A stretch of 64,000 bases of DNA from Erythrobacter sp. (GTDB lineage Bacteria > Pseudomonadota > Alphaproteobacteria > Sphingomonadales > Sphingomonadaceae), in contig JASBTD010000047.1 of assembly GCA_030148605.1 (NCBI GenBank), forward strand, positions 1 through 64,000. The letters are read 5' to 3'. Below the pieces are notes generated by a model. The model was given only the letters and a program-made list of their open reading frames with translations. It did not search any database and was not told the origin of the DNA. The translations under genes were made by a program, and so were the position numbers. Positions 45,917-54,757 of the stretch are shown one piece after another (position 1 is the first letter of the stretch; the number at the start of each line of letters is the position of its first letter).

Positions 45917-46459
45917 CTAGTCACGACTGCGCGGATTGGGCAGCGCTTGCTCTTCCGCGCTCATCCGGCCGCGCGGCACGACGAACTCGAGCCGCAGGCC
46001 GGACGGGTCACGGATCATCATATGCGTGGTCGGGCCATTGCCCAGAAATTCAGGGCCGAATTCGATCTCGACCCCGGGATAGGTCTTTAGCGTTTCATGC
46101 AATGCGTGCAGCGCCGTCAGGTCACGCATGGTGATCGCCATGTGATGCAGGCCGACATTGTTCTTGCGGTTGAACGCGATTGCCGATTCAGCATCGGTCA
46201 CCTGCCACAGCGTGACGAAAATCTCGCCATTGAACACGAAATTGGCGGGATAATCGGGATCGCCACCTGCGCGGCGAAATCCCAGCACATCGACGAAGAG
46301 CGCCGTTGAAGCGTCAAGATCGCTTACCGTCAGGCCGATATGGTTGAGGCCGAGCACTGCCGCTTCTTCCTGCGGCGCGGCATCATCCTGCGCGGCGGCG
46401 GGCACGGTGATCCCCATTGCTGCTGCGGCAAGTGGCAGAATAAGTCCGATTGGTCGCAT
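45917..46459 (-). CDS. exported VOC-family (glyoxalase-like) protein
   Basis: 180 residues. MRPIGLILPLAAAAMG... ending in VPAAAQ is a signal peptide of about 24 residues. A single VOC domain follows (LNHIGLTVSDLDASTALFVD, HHMAITMRDL, IRDPSGLRLEFV), with candidate metal ligands His, His and Glu. VOC enzymes are usually cytoplasmic, so export is notable. The start has AAAGGAAA upstream. It converges on the helicase gene and is divergent from gor. Confidence 0.82.
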   Translation of the reverse strand: MRPIGLILPLAAAAMGITVPAAAQDDAAPQEEAAVLGLNHIGLTVSDLDASTALFVDVLGFRRAGGDPDYPANFVFNGEIFVTLWQVTDAESAIAFNRKNNVGLHHMAITMRDLTALHALHETLKTYPGVEIEFGPEFLGNGPTTHMMIRDPSGLRLEFVVPRGRMSAEEQALPNPRSRD

Positions 46460-46673
46460 TTCGGGTTTCCTTTCGTGTTTGAGAGACGCTCCGCGCAACG
46501 CACGGCTTGTGCAACTGCAACTCGACCAACCGCTGACGGAAACGTATTGAAGTTTTCGGCCATGCGCGCCGCTGGGTAACCTCTGTCGCACGCGATGCGA
46601 ACAGGGTGAAGCTGCACGGTTGGCAATCCTTGCGCCAGTCGCCATATGCCGCCAACGCAACAGGAGCTTCTCA

Positions 46674-48020
46674 ATGGCCGAATACGACTATGACCTTTTC
46701 ACCATCGGGGCCGGTTCAGGCGGCGTGCGCGCCAGCCGGGTCGCCGCAGCCCATGGAGCCAAGGTTGCAGTCGCAGAGGAATACCGGGTTGGTGGCACCT
46801 GCGTGATCCGCGGCTGCGTGCCCAAGAAGATGCTGGTCTATGGTTCCATGTTCGCGGAAGAGCTGGGCCATGCCGAAACGCTGGGCTGGACAATCGAAGG
46901 CAAGCGCTTCGACTGGGCTACTCTGCGCGATTTCGTGAACGCCGATGTTGACCGGCTGGAAGGGCTCTATGGCCAGACCTTGGCCAGCCATGAAGTCGAA
47001 ACCATTGCAGAACGGGCCACCATCACCGGCCCGCATTCGGTGCGGCTCGCGAGCGGGCGCGAAGTGACCGCGAAGTACATTCTCGTCGCTACGGGCGCTT
47101 GGCCGGCGATGCCCGATTTTCCTGGTGTCGAGCACTGCATCAGTTCGAACGAAGTGTTCCACCTTGAACAGCAACCCAAATGCCTGATGGTCGTAGGCGG
47201 CGGTTACATCGCGATGGAATTCGCTGGTATCTTCAACGCGCTTGGCAGCGAAGTGACTGTCGTCAACCGCACCGATCGCATCCTGCGCAGCTATGACGAG
47301 CAGATAGTCGACCGCATGCTGCACATCGCAATGGGTCGCGGGATCGATTTCCGGATGCACAGCCAGATCCAGTCGGTCGAGAAGACCGAAGATGGCTGTC
47401 TGTTGGTCGATCTGGGGGACAGCAATCCGGTCAAGGTGGACCAGGTGCTGATTGCCACGGGTCGCAGCCCCAACAGCAAGGGGCTGGGGCTGGAAGATGC
47501 GGGCGTAGAGCTGGCTGATAACGGCGCGATTCTGGTCGACGAATATAATCGCACCAGTTGCGACAGCATCTATGCCGTGGGCGATGTGACAGACCGTGTG
47601 CAGCTGACCCCGGTTGCGATCCGCGAAGGCCATGCCTTTGCCGACACGGTGTTTGGCGGCAATCCGCGCACGATCGACTATTCAGCGATCCCCAGCGCGG
47701 TGTTCAGCCAGCCGCCGCTCGCGGGCGTAGGCCTGACGGAAAGCGAAGCGCGCCGGAAATATGGCGATGTGAAGGTCTACACTTCGGATTTCCGCCCGAT
47801 GAAGAACATTTTTGCACCGCATGCCGAGCGCGGGCTTTACAAGATGATTGTCGAGGCAACGTCGGAGAAAGTGCTGGGCATTCACATGATCGGCCCCGAA
47901 TCGCCTGAAATCCTTCAGGCTGCGGCTGTGGCGGTGAAGGCTGGCCTCACCAAACAGGCGTTTGATGACACAGTCGCACTGCATCCCTCGATGGCAGAAG
48001 AGCTTGTCCTGCTGAAGTGA
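46674..48020 (+). CDS. gor: glutathione-disulfide reductase
   Basis: 448 residues. GAGSGGVRASRVAA binds FAD. The redox-active Cys43 and Cys48 lie in GGTCVIRGCVPKK. GGGYIAMEFAGIF with NRTDRILRSYD binds NADPH, and HPSMAEEL carries the C-terminal catalytic His-Glu. It keeps glutathione reduced. The ATG at 46674 has CAGGAG at good spacing. The stop is one base from the stop of the convergent FAD oxidoreductase gene. Confidence 0.94.
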   Translation: MAEYDYDLFTIGAGSGGVRASRVAAAHGAKVAVAEEYRVGGTCVIRGCVPKKMLVYGSMFAEELGHAETLGWTIEGKRFDWATLRDFVNADVDRLEGLYGQTLASHEVETIAERATITGPHSVRLASGREVTAKYILVATGAWPAMPDFPGVEHCISSNEVFHLEQQPKCLMVVGGGYIAMEFAGIFNALGSEVTVVNRTDRILRSYDEQIVDRMLHIAMGRGIDFRMHSQIQSVEKTEDGCLLVDLGDSNPVKVDQVLIATGRSPNSKGLGLEDAGVELADNGAILVDEYNRTSCDSIYAVGDVTDRVQLTPVAIREGHAFADTVFGGNPRTIDYSAIPSAVFSQPPLAGVGLTESEARRKYGDVKVYTSDFRPMKNIFAPHAERGLYKMIVEATSEKVLGIHMIGPESPEILQAAAVAVKAGLTKQAFDDTVALHPSMAEELVLLK

Positions 48021-48021
48021 G

Positions 48022-49128
48022 CTAGCGGCGAAGTCGCGCGGGCGAGAGCTGTTCGGTCGCCACACCAACAGCGCGCAATTCTTCGGGCCATCCGAGCCCG
48101 CAGGCGAGCGCTTCTGCGGCCAGCGCCATCGCGGGCGAGGTCTGCAAGCCAAAGCCGCCTTGCCCGGCCAGCCAGAAGAAACCAGCTGCGTCAGGATCAA
48201 ATCCGACAACCGGGTCTCTGTCAGGCGCGAAACTCCTCAGGCCTGCCCATTTGCTCGCGATACGTCTGATTTCGAGGGAAGTCGCCTGTTCAACCCGCCA
48301 CGCGGCGAGCGCGACATCCTCTTCCTCCGGCTGTGCGTCGCAGGGGTCGCTGGGGTGTTCGTCCATCGGGCAGGCAAGCAACCTGCCGCGTCCCTCGGGC
48401 TCGATGTAGAAGCCCGGCCCAACTGTCTTGGTGAACGGCCAGCCGGTCACATCAAGATCCGCAGCAACGTCGAATGTGATAACCGTGCGGCGTAGCGGCT
48501 GGACACCGATTGGCGTAACACCAGCCAATGCAGCGATCCGGTCAACCCAGGCACCCGCTGCATTGACCACCACTTTGGCGCAATAGCTTGCACCCGGCGT
48601 ATCGACGGTCCAGCGTCCGCCTTGCTTTCGTATGGCTTGCACCGCTGCGTTGAGCGCCAATCCTCCGCTTGCATCGCGCAAGCCCTTCCGATGCCCTTCC
48701 AGCATGGCGTGCGCGTCAAGTTTGCGGCCATTTGGGTCAAGCAGCGCTCCGACAATGCTGTCTTCCTTGAGGGCAGGAACGAGACCGCAGGCCTGCGCTG
48801 GATCGAGCCGCACAACCTCGGGTGCCCATTGGCGGTAATTGGCTTCGAGCTGGTCAAGCTTGTCGAGCTGGCCTTCCAGCGCAATGAACAGCGCGGGGGG
48901 AACGCGTGCGACTGGCTCATCAAGCAAGGGCAGGCTTGCGGCAGTGAGCGCGCGGACGAGGGCGGAGTCCATATCGAAATGGGCAAAGGCTGCGCTGCGA
49001 CCCGAGGCGTGAACGCCCGGTGCATTTTCCGCCTCGCACACCACAACCGAACCATTGCGCGCCAGCCGCGCAGCGGCGGAAAGGCCGGCGATACCGGCTC
49101 CAACCACCAGGAAATCGACTTGCTGCAT
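48022..49128 (-). CDS. FAD-dependent oxidoreductase (DAO/glycine oxidase type)
   Basis: 368 residues. FLVVGAGIAGLSAAARLA binds FAD, NAAGAWVDRIAALAGV and the C-terminal GLRSFAPDRDPVVGFDP and GQGGFGLQTSPAMA are DAO-family motifs. Members oxidise amino acids or N-methylated amines; the substrate is unknown. The ATG at 49126-49128 starts MQQVDFLVVGAG; codons upstream do not look coding. It ends next to the end of gor. Confidence 0.85.
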   Translation of the reverse strand: MQQVDFLVVGAGIAGLSAAARLARNGSVVVCEAENAPGVHASGRSAAFAHFDMDSALVRALTAASLPLLDEPVARVPPALFIALEGQLDKLDQLEANYRQWAPEVVRLDPAQACGLVPALKEDSIVGALLDPNGRKLDAHAMLEGHRKGLRDASGGLALNAAVQAIRKQGGRWTVDTPGASYCAKVVVNAAGAWVDRIAALAGVTPIGVQPLRRTVITFDVAADLDVTGWPFTKTVGPGFYIEPEGRGRLLACPMDEHPSDPCDAQPEEEDVALAAWRVEQATSLEIRRIASKWAGLRSFAPDRDPVVGFDPDAAGFFWLAGQGGFGLQTSPAMALAAEALACGLGWPEELRAVGVATEQLSPARLRR

Positions 49129-49198
49129 CAGAACACAATCAATCCCGTTGTCTTTCGAAACCTTGCGGCATAGTCTCCCGGCGAAGGGGAGAGCAAAG

Positions 49199-50218
49199 AT
49201 GGCAGGCACAATACTCGTAACCGGCGGCACCGGCTATATTGGCGGTGAGGTAATCGACCAGCTTCTGGCCAAGGGCTACGCAGTCCACACCACGGTGCGC
49301 AACAAGGCCAAGAGCGAGCCGCGTTTGCGCGAACGCTGGCCCGATGCCGGGGACAGGCTCAAGGTGTTCCAGGCCGATCTGATGAGCGATGAGGGCTGGG
49401 CCGAAGCCAATGCCGGTTGTGATGCGGTGGCGCATGTCGCCTCGCCATTCCCGCTTGGCGTTCCCAAGGACAAGGACGAACTGGTTGTGCCTGCACGCGA
49501 AGGAACCTTGCGTGCGTTGCGTTTCGCGCAGGCCGCCGGGATCACGCGGTTCGTCCAGACCAGTTCCGCCGCTGCAATCGCCTATGGCCATCCGGAAAAG
49601 GATCACTTCGATCACACTGACTGGACCAATCTGGACGCAGGTGTTCCGCCCTATATCGAGTCCAAGACGGTCGCAGAGCGCGCCGCGCGTGATTGGGTCG
49701 CGGATAATGCGCCGGACATGGTATTTTGCTCGGTCAATCCTGTCGCGGTGTTCGGGCCGGTTTATAATGATGACCTGTCGACCAGTATCGAGCTGGTAAA
49801 GAAGATCATCGACGGTTCGATTCCGCTGATCCCCAATATGGGAATCAGTGTTACCGATGTGCGCGATGTCGCCAAAACGCATGTGCTCGCGATCGAAGCC
49901 CCGGCAGAGAAAATACGCGGCGAACGCTTGCCAACTGCGGTCAAGTTCCTGTGGATCCGCGAGATGGCGGAAGTCATCCGCCAGCGCGCGCCTGATCTTG
50001 CGGGCAAGGTGCCCAAAAAGCCTATGCCGGACTGGCTGGTCGGCATCCTTGCGCTGTTCATGCCGGAAATGAAGCAGATCAAGCCCGAACTGGGCAATGT
50101 GCGCGATGTATCGGGCAAGCACACCGAGGAAGTGCTGGGTTTTCAGTTCATTTCTGCTGAACAGACGCTGGAAGAGACGGCGCGCAGCCTGGTCGAGCGC
50201 GGGATTGTGAAGATCTGA
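49199..50218 (+). CDS. NAD(P)-dependent epimerase/dihydroflavonol reductase-like protein
   Basis: 339 residues, extended SDR. GGTGYIGGEVIDQLLAKGY is the nucleotide-binding loop, ASPFPLGVPKDKDELV and the active-site YIESKTVAERAA follow, the latter with the Tyr-x3-Lys pair. This group reduces diverse carbonyl compounds; the natural substrate is not evident. GAAGGGGAG precedes the ATG at 49199. It shares one base with the next gene (TGATG), forming a two-gene reductase operon. Confidence 0.85.
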   Translation: MAGTILVTGGTGYIGGEVIDQLLAKGYAVHTTVRNKAKSEPRLRERWPDAGDRLKVFQADLMSDEGWAEANAGCDAVAHVASPFPLGVPKDKDELVVPAREGTLRALRFAQAAGITRFVQTSSAAAIAYGHPEKDHFDHTDWTNLDAGVPPYIESKTVAERAARDWVADNAPDMVFCSVNPVAVFGPVYNDDLSTSIELVKKIIDGSIPLIPNMGISVTDVRDVAKTHVLAIEAPAEKIRGERLPTAVKFLWIREMAEVIRQRAPDLAGKVPKKPMPDWLVGILALFMPEMKQIKPELGNVRDVSGKHTEEVLGFQFISAEQTLEETARSLVERGIVKI

Positions 50219-50940
50219 TGGAACTTAACGGCAAATCAGTCCTGCTCACCGGGGGCAGCGCGGGGATCGGGCGTGAGCTCGCGCATTTGCTCAAGGCCAA
50301 GGATGCGCGCGTCACGCTGACAGGCCGCAACAAGGATCGGCTGGCGGAAATGCAGGCAGAGGGTTTCGAAGTGATCGAAGCCAATCTGTCCAACGCCAAG
50401 GGGGTCGATGCGCTGATCGCCGATCTGGGGACGCGCGAGTTTGACATACTGATCAACAACGCGGGTCAACTGGTAGATCATGATTTCCGCAAAGCACTGC
50501 CAGACAGTGATGCAGCGGACGATTGCATCTACGCCAATCTTAGCGCGCCGATCAGGCTTACGACGGCGCTGGTTCCGATGCTGGGGCGGCGGCCCGAAGC
50601 GGCGATCGTCAATGTCACCAGCGGGCTGGCGATTGCACCTGCTGCGCGGCAGCCGGTCTATTGCGCCACCAAATCGGGCCTGCGGGCCTATTCGCTGACT
50701 TTGCGCGAGCAACTGAAGGATACCAGCATCCGCGTGATCGAAGCGCTGCCGCCGGTGGTCGACACGCAGATGAATGCGAATAATCCGATGTCGAAAATGC
50801 CCGCGGTAGAATGCGCTGCGCAGATCCTTGATGCGATTGAGAGCGATATGGACGAAGCGAATATCGGCCAGGTTCGGCTGCTACGCTGGGCTTATTCGAT
50901 CTCGCCAGCGCTCGCGCGCAGGATCACACTGCGTTTTTGA
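50218..50940 (+). CDS. short-chain dehydrogenase/reductase
   Basis: 240 residues, classical SDR. TGGSAGIGREL binds the cofactor, NNAGQ is present, and the active-site YCATKSG holds the Tyr-x3-Lys. It is close to the DltE-like oxidoreductase group by general form. The substrate is unknown. It is coupled to the preceding epimerase-like gene by a one-base overlap. Confidence 0.87.
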   Translation: MELNGKSVLLTGGSAGIGRELAHLLKAKDARVTLTGRNKDRLAEMQAEGFEVIEANLSNAKGVDALIADLGTREFDILINNAGQLVDHDFRKALPDSDAADDCIYANLSAPIRLTTALVPMLGRRPEAAIVNVTSGLAIAPAARQPVYCATKSGLRAYSLTLREQLKDTSIRVIEALPPVVDTQMNANNPMSKMPAVECAAQILDAIESDMDEANIGQVRLLRWAYSISPALARRITLRF

Positions 50941-51008
50941 TACGTTGACGCTGCGGGCATAGCCTGTCTAGGCGATGTCACGCATTCGTAGTCATCACAG
51001 GGGTTTTG

Positions 51009-52541
51009 ATGTCCGCCAATATCGCCGAAATGGAACGCCGCCGTGCATCTGCCAAGCTGGGTGGAGGGCAAAAGCGCATCGATGCGCAGCATGCCAAGGG
51101 CAAGCTGACCGCGCGCGAGCGGCTGGATGTGCTGCTTGACGAAGGTAGCTTCGAAGAACTCGATGCCTATGTCGAGCATGATTGCGTCGATTTCGGGATG
51201 CAGGACCAGAAGATCCCGGGTGACGGTGTGGTCACTGGCAGCGGGACGATCAATGGGCGGCTGGTCTATGTCTTCAGTCAGGACTTCACGGTTTTTGGCG
51301 GCAGTCTGTCGAAACGCCATGCGGAAAAGATCTGCAAGGTGATGGAAAGCGCGATGAAATATGGCGCGCCGGTGATCGGCCTGAATGACTCTGGCGGTGC
51401 GCGCATTCAGGAAGGCGTGGCGTCACTGGGCGGCTATGCCGATGTGTTCCAGCGCAATGTGCTCGCCAGCGGCGTCGTGCCGCAGATTTCGCTGATCATG
51501 GGGCCGTGTGCGGGCGGGGCGGTTTACAGCCCTGCGATGACGGATTTCATCTTCATGGTGAAAGACAGCTCCTACATGTTCGTGACCGGGCCGGATGTGG
51601 TGAAAACCGTCACCAATGAAGTCGTCACGCAGGAAGAACTGGGCGGAGCGGTAACGCACACCACCAAGACTTCGGTCGCCGATATCGCTTTCGAGAACGA
51701 CATTGAAGCGCTGCTGGCGACGCGTAACTTTTTCGATTACCTGCCACTGTCGAACCGCGAGGAAGTGCCTGAACGGCCCACCAGCGACCCGTTTGACCGC
51801 GAGGAAGCCTCGCTCGATACGCTGATCCCTGACAATCCCAACCAGCCTTACGATATGCACGAAGTGATCCGTAAGACGCTGGATGAAGGCGATTTCTTCG
51901 AGGTTCAGCCTGCGCATGCCGGCAATATCATCATCGGTTTTGGCCGGGTCGAAGGGCGCACTGTGGGTGTGGTTGCGAACCAGCCCATGGTGCTTGCGGG
52001 CGTGCTCGACATCAACTCGTCAAAGAAAGCCGCGCGTTTCGTGCGCTTCTGCGATGCGTTCGAGATTCCGATCCTCACCTTCGTCGACGTGCCTGGCTTC
52101 CTGCCCGGCACGAGCCAGGAGCATAACGGCATTATCAAGCACGGCGCGAAGCTGCTGTTCGCTTATGCCGAAGCGACGGTGCCCAAGATCACTGTGATCA
52201 CCCGCAAGGCCTATGGCGGGGCCTATGACGTGATGGCGTCAAAGCACCTGCGCGGCGACTTGAACTACGCCTGGCCGACCGCGGAAATCGCAGTGATGGG
52301 CGCGAAGGGCGCGGTGGAGATCATCTTCCGCCAGGATCGCGATGATCCGGACAAGATCGCGGAGAAAACGAAGGAGTATGAAGACCGGTTTGCGAACCCC
52401 TTTGTCGCCGCCCAGCGCGGCTATATCGACGAAGTGATCTACCCGCACGCAACACGGCGGCGCATCGCGCTGGGGCTTAGGAAGCTGCGCAACAAGCAGC
52501 TCGAGAACCCGTGGAAGAAGCACGATAATATTCCGCTGTGA
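51009..52541 (+). CDS. pccB: propionyl-CoA carboxylase beta chain
   Basis: 510 residues, carboxyltransferase. [46 protein letters not shown] and [15 protein letters not shown] are PccB motifs, including both oxyanion-hole glycine pairs. With biotinylated PccA it makes methylmalonyl-CoA. It heads the group pccB, an 82-residue protein, mce, enoyl-CoA hydratase and the mutase. The ATG at 51009 is preferred over a TTG one codon earlier. Confidence 0.95.
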   Translation: MSANIAEMERRRASAKLGGGQKRIDAQHAKGKLTARERLDVLLDEGSFEELDAYVEHDCVDFGMQDQKIPGDGVVTGSGTINGRLVYVFSQDFTVFGGSLSKRHAEKICKVMESAMKYGAPVIGLNDSGGARIQEGVASLGGYADVFQRNVLASGVVPQISLIMGPCAGGAVYSPAMTDFIFMVKDSSYMFVTGPDVVKTVTNEVVTQEELGGAVTHTTKTSVADIAFENDIEALLATRNFFDYLPLSNREEVPERPTSDPFDREEASLDTLIPDNPNQPYDMHEVIRKTLDEGDFFEVQPAHAGNIIIGFGRVEGRTVGVVANQPMVLAGVLDINSSKKAARFVRFCDAFEIPILTFVDVPGFLPGTSQEHNGIIKHGAKLLFAYAEATVPKITVITRKAYGGAYDVMASKHLRGDLNYAWPTAEIAVMGAKGAVEIIFRQDRDDPDKIAEKTKEYEDRFANPFVAAQRGYIDEVIYPHATRRRIALGLRKLRNKQLENPWKKHDNIPL

Positions 52542-52549
52542 GGTGACTG

Positions 52550-52798
52550 ATGGATAGTTTTGATGCCTTCGGATTGTTTTGGTCTGGCGGTGTGCTGCTG
52601 ATGATGGTTGTCTCTACCGCTTGGGCGATCAACGACCTTAAGTCAGGAAGCGCCCGAATGAATTGGATGGGATTCGGCGACCGCGTTCATCGTTATGAGG
52701 AACCGTTTGAATTTTGGCTTGCCGTAGGGTCGAAATTTCTGGTGCTTCCAGTTGGCGCCTTCATGCTCTGGTTCGCGTCGGACATCTACTGGAGATGA
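52550..52798 (+). CDS. small two-helix membrane protein
   Basis: 82 residues with two hydrophobic helices (FGLFWSGGVLLMMVVSTAW and FWLAVGSKFLVLPVGAFMLW) and a charged loop between them. No family is recognised. It starts eight bases after pccB, so it is in the propionyl-CoA operon. The GGAG in its last codons (52791-52794) lies eight bases before ATGAAACTCGGC at 52803, the duplicated copy of the mce start. Confidence 0.7.
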   Translation: MDSFDAFGLFWSGGVLLMMVVSTAWAINDLKSGSARMNWMGFGDRVHRYEEPFEFWLAVGSKFLVLPVGAFMLWFASDIYWR

Positions 52799-52823
52799 GA
52801 GTATGAAACTCGGCCTTCCTGAT

Positions 52824-52909
52824 CGTCATTGCGAGCGTAGCGAAGCAATCCAGCGCGATTCGCGTGACATTCTGGATTGGCACGGCGACTGCGTCGTCTC
52901 GCAATGACG
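52824..52909. repeat. palindromic repeat, left of the GIY-YIG gene
   Basis: It opens CGTCATTGCGAGCGTAGCGA and closes CGCAATGACG. Inner arms CAATCCAG and CTGGATTG also pair, so it folds into a long imperfect stem. Its last bases supply the ATG of the GIY-YIG gene. Confidence 0.85.
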
Positions 52910-53206
52910 TGGCAAAAGCGGCCTTGCGTTTACATGATGGCCAATAAGCGCAACGCCACAATCTACACCGGCGTCACGTCGGACTTGCCCAAGCGGGTTT
53001 GGCAGCACCGCGAAGAAACTTTCGATGGTTTCACAAAGCGCTATGGTTGCAAGATGCTGGTATGGTTCGAACTGCACGAAACAATGGAAAACGCCATCCT
53101 GAGGGAGAAGCAGATCAAAGCTGGAAGCAGGAAATCGAAGCTCGCCTTGATAGAGGTACAGAATCCGGCTTGGCGTGATCTGTTCGACGATATCGCCCAA
53201 GGATAG
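52904..53206 (+). CDS. GIY-YIG nuclease-family protein
   Basis: 100 residues, a single GIY-YIG domain. CVYMMAN and IYTGVTSD correspond to the GIY and YIG strands, KRVWQHR provides the catalytic Arg region, and ILREKQIKAGSRKSKLALIE holds the catalytic Glu (about 68). No DNA-binding domain is attached, as in the short UvrC/URI-like group. The ATG at 52904 lies inside the end of the left repeat, and the stop is six bases before the right repeat. The gene is on the strand of the propionyl-CoA genes but unrelated to them in function. Confidence 0.9.
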   Translation: MTWQKRPCVYMMANKRNATIYTGVTSDLPKRVWQHREETFDGFTKRYGCKMLVWFELHETMENAILREKQIKAGSRKSKLALIEVQNPAWRDLFDDIAQG

Positions 53207-53212
53207 ATTTTG

Positions 53213-53289
53213 CGTCATTGCGAGCGTAGCGAGGCAATCCAGTCCTGCATTATCTGGATCGCCACGGCCCTTCGGGCCTCGCGATGACG
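53213..53289. repeat. palindromic repeat, right of the GIY-YIG gene
   Basis: It opens CGTCATTGCGAGCGTAGCGA, as the left copy does, and closes CTCGCGATGACG. It carries an inner GGCCCTTCGGGCC hairpin that the left copy lacks. It is in the same orientation as the left copy. Confidence 0.85.
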
Positions 53290-53307
53290 ATGAAGAAAGA
53301 AGGAATG

Positions 53308-53769
53308 ATGAAACTCGGCAGACTTAATCACATCGGCGTCGCAACGCCCTCGATCGCGGATTCCATCGCGCATTACCGCGACACGATGGGCGCGACGCAT
53401 ATTCACGAGCCGTTCGACCTGCCAGAACAGGGCGTGAAGGTCTGCTTCGTCGATACGCCGACCCATTCGACAGGCTCAGGGCAGGCCGATTCAGGTATGA
53501 ACGGAACGCAGATCGAACTGATCGAGCCACTCGGCCCCGACAGCGCGATCAACAATTTCCTCGAGAAGAACCCGCTCGGCGGGCAACATCATGTCTGTTT
53601 CGAAGTGCCCGATATTGCCGAGGCGCGCGCGGAATTCGAAGGCATGGGCAAGCGCATCCTTGGCCCCACGCGCATCGGTGCGCATGGCACGCCTATCTTT
53701 TTCGTCCATCCCAAAGACATGCAGGGCATGCTTACCGAGATTATGGAAACGCCGAAAGGCAATCATTGA
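53308..53769 (+). CDS. mce: methylmalonyl-CoA epimerase with an in-frame repeat-derived insert
   Basis: 153 residues, VOC superfamily. LGRLNHIGVATPSIADSI at the start, QIELIEPLG and GQHHVCFEVPDI with the metal-binding His, and the C-terminal MLTEIMETPKG are epimerase features. It interconverts the 2R and 2S forms of methylmalonyl-CoA between PccAB and the mutase. Residues about 52-66 (THSTGSGQADSGMNG) interrupt the usual short loop before TQIEL. Their DNA contains the dispersed repeat core TTCGACAGGCTCAGG. The start was rebuilt by the adjacent cassette. Confidence 0.92.
   Translation: MKLGRLNHIGVATPSIADSIAHYRDTMGATHIHEPFDLPEQGVKVCFVDTPTHSTGSGQADSGMNGTQIELIEPLGPDSAINNFLEKNPLGGQHHVCFEVPDIAEARAEFEGMGKRILGPTRIGAHGTPIFFVHPKDMQGMLTEIMETPKGNH
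53462..53506. repeat. repeat-derived 45-base insert inside mce
   Basis: It holds ATTCGACAGGCTCAGGGC and, near its end, TATGAACGGA, both recognisable from the repeat family at 39079 and 53781. The length of about 45 bases keeps the frame. Exact edges are uncertain without an aligned homologue. Confidence 0.6.
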
Positions 53770-53780
53770 GCCAACAAGGC

Positions 53781-53853
53781 CCGTTCGCCCTGAGCTAGTC
53801 GAAGGGTCTTATCGAACGGGCCGCTCATACTTCGACAGGCTCAGCACGAACGG
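53781..53853. repeat. dispersed inverted repeat between mce and the enoyl-CoA hydratase gene
   Basis: The left arm is CCGTTCGCCCTGAGCTAGTC and the right arm is CTTCGACAGGCTCAGCACG, with GAACGG at the end. It is an imperfect stem of the family also seen at 39079-39146. Confidence 0.75.
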
Positions 53854-53864
53854 AGTTGTTTTAG

Positions 53865-54650
53865 ATGTCCTACGAAACCATCAAAGTCGATCGCGACGGT
53901 CCGTTGATGACCATCACTTTGAACCGTCCTGACCGGCTGAACGCCATGCCGCCTGCCATGGCAGACGAGATCGGCGCGGCATTCTATGATCTGGGTGATG
54001 CGCGCGCAGTGCTGATCACGGGCGAAGGCAAGGGCTTCTGTTCTGGTGCCGATCTTGCCGCGCGGGGGGAGGCCTCTGCGTTGGCGCTGAAAGGTGGTAG
54101 CCACCGCGCGCTGCAGAACCACTATAACCCCGCGATCAACCAGGTGCTGCGTGCACCAGTCCCGGTTGTGTGCGCGGTCAATGGTCCGGCGGCAGGGGTA
54201 GGTTGCTCGCTTGCATTGGCAGGCGATTTCACGCTTGCTGGCAAAAGCGCCTATTTCCTTCAGGCGTTCGTGAATATCGGCCTGGTGCCCGATGGCGGTT
54301 CAACCTGGCTGCTGACCCGCGCGATCGGGCGTGCCCGCGCAACCCGCATGATGATGCTGGGCGAGAAGATCGGAGCGGAACAGGCAGAGGAATGGGGCCT
54401 GATCTACAAGGCGTGCGATGATGAAACGCTGCTGGATGAAGCGCGCGCGCTCGCAACCAAGCTTGCCAATGGCCCCACGCTTGCGCTGAAGACGATGAAG
54501 CAGAACATCGCCTTGGCAGCAGACGGCTCGCTGCAGCAGGTGTTTGTTGCTGAAGCCGAAGGGCAGCGGATTGCGGGTGCAAGCGATGATGCGAAGGAAG
54601 GCGGCATGGCATTCCTTCAGAAGCGCAAGGCCGAATTCAAGGGGCGTTGA
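53865..54650 (+). CDS. enoyl-CoA hydratase/isomerase family protein
   Basis: 261 residues, crotonase fold. GKGFCSGADLAARG and VCAVNGPAAGVGCSLALAGD form the CoA and oxyanion-hole region. VNIGLVPDGGSTWLLTRAIG places an Asp where one catalytic Glu usually sits, typical of the PaaG/isomerase-like subgroup. It lies between mce and the mutase, so it probably feeds acyl-CoA breakdown into propionyl-CoA. The precise substrate is unknown. Confidence 0.88.
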   Translation: MSYETIKVDRDGPLMTITLNRPDRLNAMPPAMADEIGAAFYDLGDARAVLITGEGKGFCSGADLAARGEASALALKGGSHRALQNHYNPAINQVLRAPVPVVCAVNGPAAGVGCSLALAGDFTLAGKSAYFLQAFVNIGLVPDGGSTWLLTRAIGRARATRMMMLGEKIGAEQAEEWGLIYKACDDETLLDEARALATKLANGPTLALKTMKQNIALAADGSLQQVFVAEAEGQRIAGASDDAKEGGMAFLQKRKAEFKGR

Positions 54651-54659
54651 TTCAACTTT

Positions 54660-54739
54660 CGTCATTCCCGCGAAAGCGGGAATCCAGCTTGCTGCTCAAG
54701 TGGCTCCGAACTGGATCCCCGCTTTCGCGGGGATGACGA
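54660..54739. repeat. long near-perfect inverted repeat upstream of the mutase gene
   Basis: The left arm opens CGTCATTCCCGCGAAAGCGG and ends ATCCAG. The right arm opens CTGGATCCCCGC and ends GGGGATGACGA. The arms pair over about 28 bases with one or two mismatches. Each arm also forms its own CCCGCGAAAGCGGG-type hairpin. It fills most of the gap between the hydratase and mutase genes. Confidence 0.85.
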
Positions 54740-54757
54740 ATTATGTAGAGAATTCTC

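Larger units (their letters stand above)
52803..53319. mobile_element. putative mobile cassette: repeat, GIY-YIG nuclease gene, repeat, with 12-bp direct duplication
   Basis: ATGAAACTCGGC occurs at 52803-52814 and again at 53308-53319. Between the copies are two directly oriented palindromic repeats (52824-52909 and 53213-53289) and, between those, a GIY-YIG nuclease gene. Removing one copy and the 493 bases between the copies restores mce four bases after the upstream gene, with a good ribosome-binding site. This is what insertion with target duplication would leave. The mechanism is inferred. Confidence 0.65.

Noticed and set aside
52824-53289. CRISPR-like repeat pair
   Set aside because: Only two copies, 80 bases long, palindromic and separated by a gene; no spacer array and no cas genes.
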